DNA from: Pseudomonadota bacterium
GTDB taxonomy: Bacteria; Pseudomonadota; Gammaproteobacteria; Burkholderiales; Nitrosomonadaceae
DNA: 64,000 nucleotides
Reading direction: 5' to 3'
Assembly (NCBI GenBank): GCA_018240285.1
Contig: JAFEGA010000020.1
Coordinates: forward strand, 1 to 64,000
The first letter of the stretch is position 1; each line of letters opens with the position of its first letter. Both the position numbers and the translations under genes were made by a program. The notes below the pieces were generated by a model that was not told where the DNA came from, did no database searches, and saw only the letters and a list, made by a program, of their open reading frames with translations. Shown in pieces: positions 57,387 to 64,000 of the stretch.

Positions 57387-58796
57387 CTATCCGACCAACC
57401 ATTTCCGGGCATGCTCAATGGCTGCTTGTACTTGCTCAGGTGCCGTTCCGCCGGTGTGATTGCGGCTTTGCATCGAACCTTCCAGCGTCAAGACGGCAAA
57501 AATGTCAGATTCAATTTGCGCAGAGAATTTTTGCAATTCACTCAACTCAAGATTGCTGAGGTCACAGTTTTTTTGTTCTGCAAATTGCACTGCTTTAGCC
57601 ACGATTTCATGCGCATCGCGAAACGGAACGCCTTTTTTAACCAAATAATCCGCCAGATCGGTGGCGGTGGCGTAGCCGCGCAAGGCCGCTTGGCGCATCT
57701 GATCGCGATTGACGCGCACGCCACCGAGCATGTCGGCATAAATCCGCAGCGTATCGATCAAGGTATCGACGGTATCGAACAGGGGTTCTTTGTCTTCCTG
57801 ATTGTCCTTGTTATAGGCCAGCGGTTGCGCTTTCATCAACGTCAGCAATGCCACCAGGTGTCCGTTGACACGCCCGGTTTTGCCGCGTACCAGTTCCGGC
57901 ACGTCGGGATTTTTTTTCTGCGGCATGATCGAAGAACCGGTGCAGAAGCGATCGGCCAATTGAATGAAACCGAACGAAGGATTTATCCATAGAATGAGTT
58001 CTTCTGACATGCGCGACAGATGCGTCATGATCAGCGCCGCACAGGCACTAAATTCGATGGCGAAATCGCGGTCGGAGACGGCGTCCAGCGAGTTCTGGCA
58101 AACACCGTCAAAATTGAGTAACTGCGCCACCCGCTCGCGGTTGATCGGATAACTGGTTCCCGCTAGCGCAGCAGCACCCAGCGGCAATTGATTGACCCGT
58201 TTGCGGCAATCGGCCAGGCGCTCAACATCGCGCTTCAGCATTTCGAAATACGCCATTAAATGGTGACCGAATGAAACCGGTTGCGCCACTTGCAAGTGGG
58301 TAAAACCCGGCATTACGGTGTGAATGTGCTGTTCCGCCAGATTGAGAAGTGCCTGTTGCATGGCTTTGATCAAAGCGATGATTTCGTCGATCGCGGCGCG
58401 TAAAAACAAGCGGATGTCGGTTGCCACTTGATCGTTGCGCGAACGGCCGGTATGCAACCGCTTGCCGGCATCACCGACTAGGGCAGTGAGGCGTTTTTCA
58501 ATGTTGAGATGCACGTCTTCCAGTTGTTGCGACCAGGTGAACTGATGATTGCGTATTTCTTCCTGGATTTGCTGTAAGCCGCGCTGAATATCGAGCAGAT
58601 CCTGATGACTGATAATGTGCTGTTCCGCCAGCATTTGCGCATGCGCCAGCGATCCTTGGATATCGTGTTCAGCTAAGCGTTGATCGAAACTGATCGAAGC
58701 GGTATAGCGCTCTACCAGCGCCGACACCGGTTCATTAAAACGGCCCGACCAGGTTTTGTTGCTGTTATGTTTTTCTGTTGCTGCGTTGTTATTCAT
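57387..58796 (-). CDS. argH: Argininosuccinate lyase
   Basis: This 469-residue enzyme splits argininosuccinate to arginine and fumarate, the last step of arginine synthesis. The N-terminus [22 protein letters not shown] is typical. [13 protein letters not shown] (near 112) and the signature [12 protein letters not shown] (near 283-294), with the catalytic serine, are present. Length is standard. Fructosamine-kinase-family gene follows within 11 bases. Confidence 0.96.
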   Translation of the reverse strand: MNNNAATEKHNSNKTWSGRFNEPVSALVERYTASISFDQRLAEHDIQGSLAHAQMLAEQHIISHQDLLDIQRGLQQIQEEIRNHQFTWSQQLEDVHLNIEKRLTALVGDAGKRLHTGRSRNDQVATDIRLFLRAAIDEIIALIKAMQQALLNLAEQHIHTVMPGFTHLQVAQPVSFGHHLMAYFEMLKRDVERLADCRKRVNQLPLGAAALAGTSYPINRERVAQLLNFDGVCQNSLDAVSDRDFAIEFSACAALIMTHLSRMSEELILWINPSFGFIQLADRFCTGSSIMPQKKNPDVPELVRGKTGRVNGHLVALLTLMKAQPLAYNKDNQEDKEPLFDTVDTLIDTLRIYADMLGGVRVNRDQMRQAALRGYATATDLADYLVKKGVPFRDAHEIVAKAVQFAEQKNCDLSNLELSELQKFSAQIESDIFAVLTLEGSMQSRNHTGGTAPEQVQAAIEHARKWLVG

Positions 58797-59035
58797 GATG
58801 ATGCCGTTATTCCCGATTGATGGCGCTTGTTATTTGTAGAAAGCGCATTATAAAACATAACTGCACACCCGGTTTAAGCCGGATTGCAATTTCAAAATCC
58901 GGCAGCTATGAGGTACATAAATAATGAATTCTCCTCTAAATCGCCCCTTTTATTAGAGCGCGCCACTTTTCCTCCTTTCAGGATTCATGGATAATTCGGG
59001 TTTGTCACTGCTATTCATAACACAAGGAGTTATCC

Positions 59036-59650
59036 ATGACGGATTACAACAAACAAAACCCGAATCAACAATCCAAAGCTGAAAATTTACTCTCGTCATT
59101 CAATGCCAAATTTGAATGGATAGAGAAAATTCCAACCACGCAATTACCTGCCAAATATTTTGCAATATTGGTGGGACTCATCCTTGTCGTCATTGCGTGG
59201 AAGTTTATTGCTGTCGGTAAAGTGGAATCCGATATGGCGAAAAAACTTGAAAACGAGCGCGCACTGATTACGCAACAGGCTCGGGAATACGCCGATCAGC
59301 AATATGTGAAGGAAGAAGAACGTTTCGGGCAGGTTTTGTCTTGGGCGGTGCGTGGTGAGTTGATTCGCAACAATATTGATCAAATCGATCAATACTTGAG
59401 TGAAATTGTCAGAATGAAAGATACCGAACGAGTAGTATTGATCAGCGAAAGCGGTCAATTGCTGGTTTCTACGGATAAACGCCTGGAAGAAGCGAAAGGC
59501 GCGGAAATATTTCCGAAAGAAATTCTGAATCTGCAAAAAATCTCGGTCAAATCGGACGTAGACGGTAAAAAAATTCTGGTCGTTCCTGTCATGGGATTGA
59601 ACAAGAAAATCGCTACCCTGGTGGTCAGCTACAAACAACCTAAATTCTAG
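59036..59650 (+). CDS. Hypothetical protein with one membrane span and sensor-like domain
   Basis: This 204-residue protein has a soluble N-terminus of about 40 residues and a single span (YFAILVGLILVVIAWKFIAVG). A helical stalk (VESDMAKKLENERALITQQAREYADQQYVKEEERF) leads to a C-terminal PAS/Cache-like domain (MKDTERVVLISESGQLLVSTDKRLEE; KKILVVPVMGLNKKIATLVVSY). Such a form is common in sensors, but no output domain is present, so it may be an adaptor or an input subunit. CAAGGAG lies before the ATG. A strong terminator follows. Confidence 0.6.
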   Translation: MTDYNKQNPNQQSKAENLLSSFNAKFEWIEKIPTTQLPAKYFAILVGLILVVIAWKFIAVGKVESDMAKKLENERALITQQAREYADQQYVKEEERFGQVLSWAVRGELIRNNIDQIDQYLSEIVRMKDTERVVLISESGQLLVSTDKRLEEAKGAEIFPKEILNLQKISVKSDVDGKKILVVPVMGLNKKIATLVVSYKQPKF

Positions 59651-59684
59651 AATAAACTGATCGCAAGATTAGTTGCATTGCATT

Positions 59685-59715
59685 AAAAGGCTTTTGCTCA
59701 TCGCAAAAGCCTTTT
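59685..59715. terminator. Rho-independent bidirectional terminator
   Basis: AAAAGGCTTTTGC (59685-59697) and GCAAAAGCCTTTT (59703-59715) form a perfect 13-bp stem with a 5-base loop, followed by T residues. It separates the sensor-like gene from convergent murA. Confidence 0.9.
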
Positions 59716-60981
<1,266 letters not shown>

Positions 60982-61122
60982 TCAAAAAGAGATTCGATTA
61001 AAATTCTTGTTGGGTTGAAATGCGCTAAAGTTCGCTGCATCATACCGCAATAGTGCGAATCAGGTACTTCGCAGGCGTCAACTATAACAAAAAACTTCCC
61101 ATCAATTACATCAGGAGAAAAA

Positions 61123-61515
61123 ATGACCAAGCAAATCATTCATAGCCCGGATGCGCCGCAGGCCATCGGTACTTATTCACAAGCCGTGCGGGTGAAGGGG
61201 GGCGGATATACTGTCTATCTGTCAGGGCAAATCGGATTGGATCCGGTCAGCATGCAAATGCCAGACGATATCGAAGCGCAGATTCAGCAGGTTTTCGCCA
61301 ATCTGAAAGCAGTGGCGGCAGCCAGCGGCGGCAGTTTCAGCGACGTCGTGAAACTCAATATATTTCTGACCGATCTGGCCAATTTCGCATTGGTCAACGA
61401 CATCATGGCCAGTCATTTTTCCCAACCTTATCCGGCGCGCGCGGCCGTCGGTGTCAAAGCTTTACCGCGCGGCGCGCTGGTGGAAATGGACGCCATCATG
61501 GTGTTACAAAATTAA
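61123..61515 (+). CDS. ridA: RidA family enamine/imine deaminase
   Basis: This 130-residue protein has the trimeric RidA fold. [38 protein letters not shown] and the substrate-binding arginine in [23 protein letters not shown] are all seen. RidA hydrolyses reactive 2-aminoacrylate-type enamines from pyridoxal enzymes. AGGAG precedes the ATG. It is 36 bases upstream of recG, so the two may be cotranscribed. Confidence 0.93.
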   Translation: MTKQIIHSPDAPQAIGTYSQAVRVKGGGYTVYLSGQIGLDPVSMQMPDDIEAQIQQVFANLKAVAAASGGSFSDVVKLNIFLTDLANFALVNDIMASHFSQPYPARAAVGVKALPRGALVEMDAIMVLQN

Positions 61516-61551
61516 GTTCAACTGCACAACGTTAAGCGCACAAATGGCGCG

Positions 61552-63585
61552 ATGACTGCTCAATCCGCCGTACGGGAAAAGCTGTCGCGCTTAGGCATCC
61601 GCAACGATCTCGATTTGATTCTGCATTTGCCTATCCGGTACGAAGATGAAACGCGGCTGTTTGCCATTGCCGACGTACCGCAAGGACAAACGGTGCAAAT
61701 CGAAGGCGTCATCGTGCATTCCGAAGTTGTAGTCCGGCCTAGGCGGCAACTGGTTTGTCAGGTCGAAGACAACAGCGGTGTGCTGGTCATGCGTTTTCTG
61801 AATTTCTACGGTAGTCAGATCAAGACCTACGCCGTGGGGAAACGCGTGCGGTTGCTGGGTGAAGTACGTAGCGGCTTTTTCGGCGCGGAAATGGTGCATC
61901 CCAAATGCCGCATCGTTCATGCCGGAGAATCACTGGCGGATGCGATGACGCCGGTTTATCCGTCGACAGCGGGATTATCACAGAAAATGATCGGCAAACT
62001 AATCGGACAAGCATTACAGAGTAATCAGCAAATGCTGACCGAGTCGATACCGGATAACATTATCCGCAAATACCAGCTGGCAGGTTTCCGCGATAGCGTG
62101 ATGTGCTTGCACAACCCGCTTCCCGAGGTATCGCTGGCAGCGTTGCAAGCGCGTACGCACCCGGCCTGGCGGCGCATCAAGTTCGACGAATTGCTGGCGC
62201 AGCAGTTATCGATGCGCTTACATTACCGGCAGCGGCGCAGTCATACCGCGCCGGTCTTGACGCAAAAGGACGGATTGCGGCAAGCGTTTCTCGCTGAGCT
62301 TAATTTTCAACTGACTGCTGCGCAAATGCGAGTCGCCGCGGAAATCAGTCGCGATTTAAACTCTCCTTATCCGATGCAGCGCTTGCTGCAGGGCGATGTC
62401 GGCAGCGGTAAAACGATTGTGGCTGCGCTGGCTGCGTTACAAGCGATTGAGAACGGCTATCAAGCGGCGATTATGGCGCCAACTGAAATTCTCGCCGAAC
62501 AGCATTTTCAGAAGCTGGCAGGCTGGTTTGAACCGTTGGGAATACGTGTTGCCTGGCTGTCCGGCAGTCAGAAGAAGAAACAAAAGCAAGCGGTACTCGA
62601 CGACATCGCATCCGGTACAGCGCAACTGGCGATCGGTACGCATGCTTTGTTTCAAGATCAGGTGATATTTCATCAGTTGGGTTTGGCGATTATCGATGAG
62701 CAGCACCGCTTCGGCGTGCACCAGCGTTTGGCGTTGCGCATGAAAGGCGCGCAATCCGGTCAAGTACCGCATCAATTGATGATGAGTGCAACGCCGATAC
62801 CGCGCACGCTGTCGATGAGTTATTTCGCCGATCTCGACGTATCGGTCATCGATGAATTACCGCCCGGCCGGTCGCCTATCGTAACCAAATTGATCGCCGA
62901 TAACCGCCGCGACGAGATCATTGTTCGGATTCAACAGGCTTGCGAACAAGGCAAGCAAGTCTATTGGGTTTGTCCGTTGATCGAGGAATCGGAAACCCTA
63001 CAGCTGCAGACCGCGATGGAAACTTGCGAAAATTTAACCCGGGTGTTTCCGCATTTGCGTATCGGCTTGGTGCATGGACGTTTACCGCCGCAGGAAAAAG
63101 CGGCGGTGATGCTGGCATTCAAGCAAGGGGAGATTCAACTGCTGGTAGCAACGACGGTCATCGAAGTGGGGGTGGATGTGCCGAATGCGTCGCTGATGGT
63201 GATCGAAAATGCCGAACGTATGGGGTTGTCGCAATTGCACCAATTACGTGGCCGCGTCGGGCGCGGCACGGAAGCCAGTATTTGTATCTTGATGTTTCAG
63301 CAACCCTTGTCCGAGATCGCTCGCAAACGGCTCAAAATCATTTTTGAGCATACCGATGGTTTTGAAATCGCCCGGCAGGATTTGCAATTGCGCGGCCCCG
63401 GTGAGTTTCTTGGTGCCCGGCAGAGCGGTGTGCCGCTGCTGCGTTTTGCCGATCTTGAACAGGATGGCGATTTACTGAAAGCGGCTCAAGCCACGGCGGA
63501 TGAGTTGCTCAACAACTATCCGCAATTGGCGGAACAGCACATTGCGCGCTGGCTTGGTGAAAAAGCCGGTTATTTGCGGGTTTGA
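61552..63585 (+). CDS. recG: ATP-dependent DNA helicase RecG
   Basis: This 677-residue enzyme remodels stalled replication forks and Holliday junctions. The N-terminal wedge/OB domain (about 45-150) is followed by the helicase core: Walker A GDVGSGKT near 281, APTEILAEQH, DEQHRFG near 381 and MSATPIPRTL. The C-terminal half has ATTVIEVGVDVPNA, QLRGRVGRG and the TRG-type tail RGPGEFLGARQSG. All motifs are intact. Length is usual. Confidence 0.95.
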   Translation: MTAQSAVREKLSRLGIRNDLDLILHLPIRYEDETRLFAIADVPQGQTVQIEGVIVHSEVVVRPRRQLVCQVEDNSGVLVMRFLNFYGSQIKTYAVGKRVRLLGEVRSGFFGAEMVHPKCRIVHAGESLADAMTPVYPSTAGLSQKMIGKLIGQALQSNQQMLTESIPDNIIRKYQLAGFRDSVMCLHNPLPEVSLAALQARTHPAWRRIKFDELLAQQLSMRLHYRQRRSHTAPVLTQKDGLRQAFLAELNFQLTAAQMRVAAEISRDLNSPYPMQRLLQGDVGSGKTIVAALAALQAIENGYQAAIMAPTEILAEQHFQKLAGWFEPLGIRVAWLSGSQKKKQKQAVLDDIASGTAQLAIGTHALFQDQVIFHQLGLAIIDEQHRFGVHQRLALRMKGAQSGQVPHQLMMSATPIPRTLSMSYFADLDVSVIDELPPGRSPIVTKLIADNRRDEIIVRIQQACEQGKQVYWVCPLIEESETLQLQTAMETCENLTRVFPHLRIGLVHGRLPPQEKAAVMLAFKQGEIQLLVATTVIEVGVDVPNASLMVIENAERMGLSQLHQLRGRVGRGTEASICILMFQQPLSEIARKRLKIIFEHTDGFEIARQDLQLRGPGEFLGARQSGVPLLRFADLEQDGDLLKAAQATADELLNNYPQLAEQHIARWLGEKAGYLRV

Positions 63586-63612
63586 TAAAATTAAAGAAAG
63601 GTTACGATTAAA

Positions 63613-64000
63613 GTGATTGTAAAAGAGAAAATCTCATGGATGCGGTTGCTGTTCAGTTTCCGCGGCAGCAGTTTTGTGGAGACCTGGCCGCGTATTCTGA
63701 CGGTCACCGTGGTGGCAATCGTGGTGACATATATCGAACTGTATTACAACATCCAGAAATACACGCTGACCACCACGCCGTTTGCCTTGATCGGCGTGGC
63801 GGTCGGTATCTTCCTGGGCTTCCGTAATAATGCGTCGTATGATAAGTTCTGGGAAGGCCGTAAGCTCTGGGGCGCATTGGTTAATACCACGCGCAGCCTG
63901 ACGCGGCAGACTTGCCATATGATCGATTCGCGGCAGAATAGCGAGGAAGTGCAGCGTTTCCGCACCATATTTGTCAAGCGGATCATTGCGTTCGTGCATG
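63613..64000 (+). CDS. Bestrophin-family membrane protein (3' partial)
   Basis: The frame begins at GTG 63613 and runs off the window after 129 codons. The product (VKEKISWMRLLFSFRGSSFVETWPRILTVTVVAIVVTYIEL) has the bestrophin/UPF0187 pattern. A second helix block reads TPFALIGVAVGIFLGFRNNASYDKFWEGRKLWGALVNTTRSL. Bacterial bestrophins are pentameric ion channels. GAAAGG lies about ten bases before the GTG. Start choice is moderately sure. Confidence 0.8.
   Translation, partial: MIVKEKISWMRLLFSFRGSSFVETWPRILTVTVVAIVVTYIELYYNIQKYTLTTTPFALIGVAVGIFLGFRNNASYDKFWEGRKLWGALVNTTRSLTRQTCHMIDSRQNSEEVQRFRTIFVKRIIAFVH

Overview
The window reads as chromosomal DNA of a betaproteobacterial chemolithoautotroph close to Nitrosomonas. 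Supporting signs are a class I phosphoribulokinase (Calvin cycle), a formate/nitrite-family channel, PEP-CTERM/exosortase-type surface proteins, betaproteobacterial marker families (DUF2782, BPSS1780, choline-kinase-like ThrB) and middling GC content. No amo, hao or cbbL genes lie inside the window, so the genus is an inference. No rRNA, tRNA or CRISPR array was recognised.

Layout. 0-3 kb is a small accessory patch. It starts with the 3' end of purC running in frame into an unrelated ORF, followed by hicB-hicA, an orphan ParD-like antitoxin, small membrane proteins and REP-like palindromes placed just after stop codons. 3-10 kb holds a CruF-type carotenoid protein, pyrophosphatase (ppa), a PhoX-like PEP-CTERM protein, lipoproteins and a TIGR04073-type protein. 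10-19 kb holds phosphoribulokinase, uvrD, the minus-strand group LOG/DUF2782/thrB/BPSS1780 (interrupted by a MITE-like element) and polA. 19-29 kb has rne and rluC, tesA and the ybbA-ybbP-like ABC exporter, hemW, the nitrite-family channel and a hemerythrin. 29-38 kb carries a BLUF photoreceptor with an EAL protein, a His/Gly-rich lipoprotein, a POT peptide transporter, a GGDEF-EAL protein and a FadL-type porin that seems to start at ATT.

38-50 kb is the most interesting part. After an accessory FtsH come two minus-strand gene pairs, glycosyltransferase plus lipid kinase and PlcP-like phosphoesterase plus patatin phospholipase, and then an OlsF-type ornithine-lipid synthase. A near-perfect Pho box with a correctly spaced -10 precedes the glycosyltransferase, a good one precedes olsF and a weaker one precedes the PlcP-like gene. 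Together these look like a phosphate-starvation membrane-lipid remodelling module: phospholipid to diacylglycerol, then glycolipid, plus phosphorus-free ornithine lipid. An M14 peptidase/hydrolase pair and vapBC lie between its parts.

50-64 kb is mostly core: a PleD-like regulator, a second TIGR04073 protein, htpX, ftsB-eno-pyrG, a fructosamine-kinase-family gene, argH, murA, ridA, recG and the start of a bestrophin-family gene that leaves the window.
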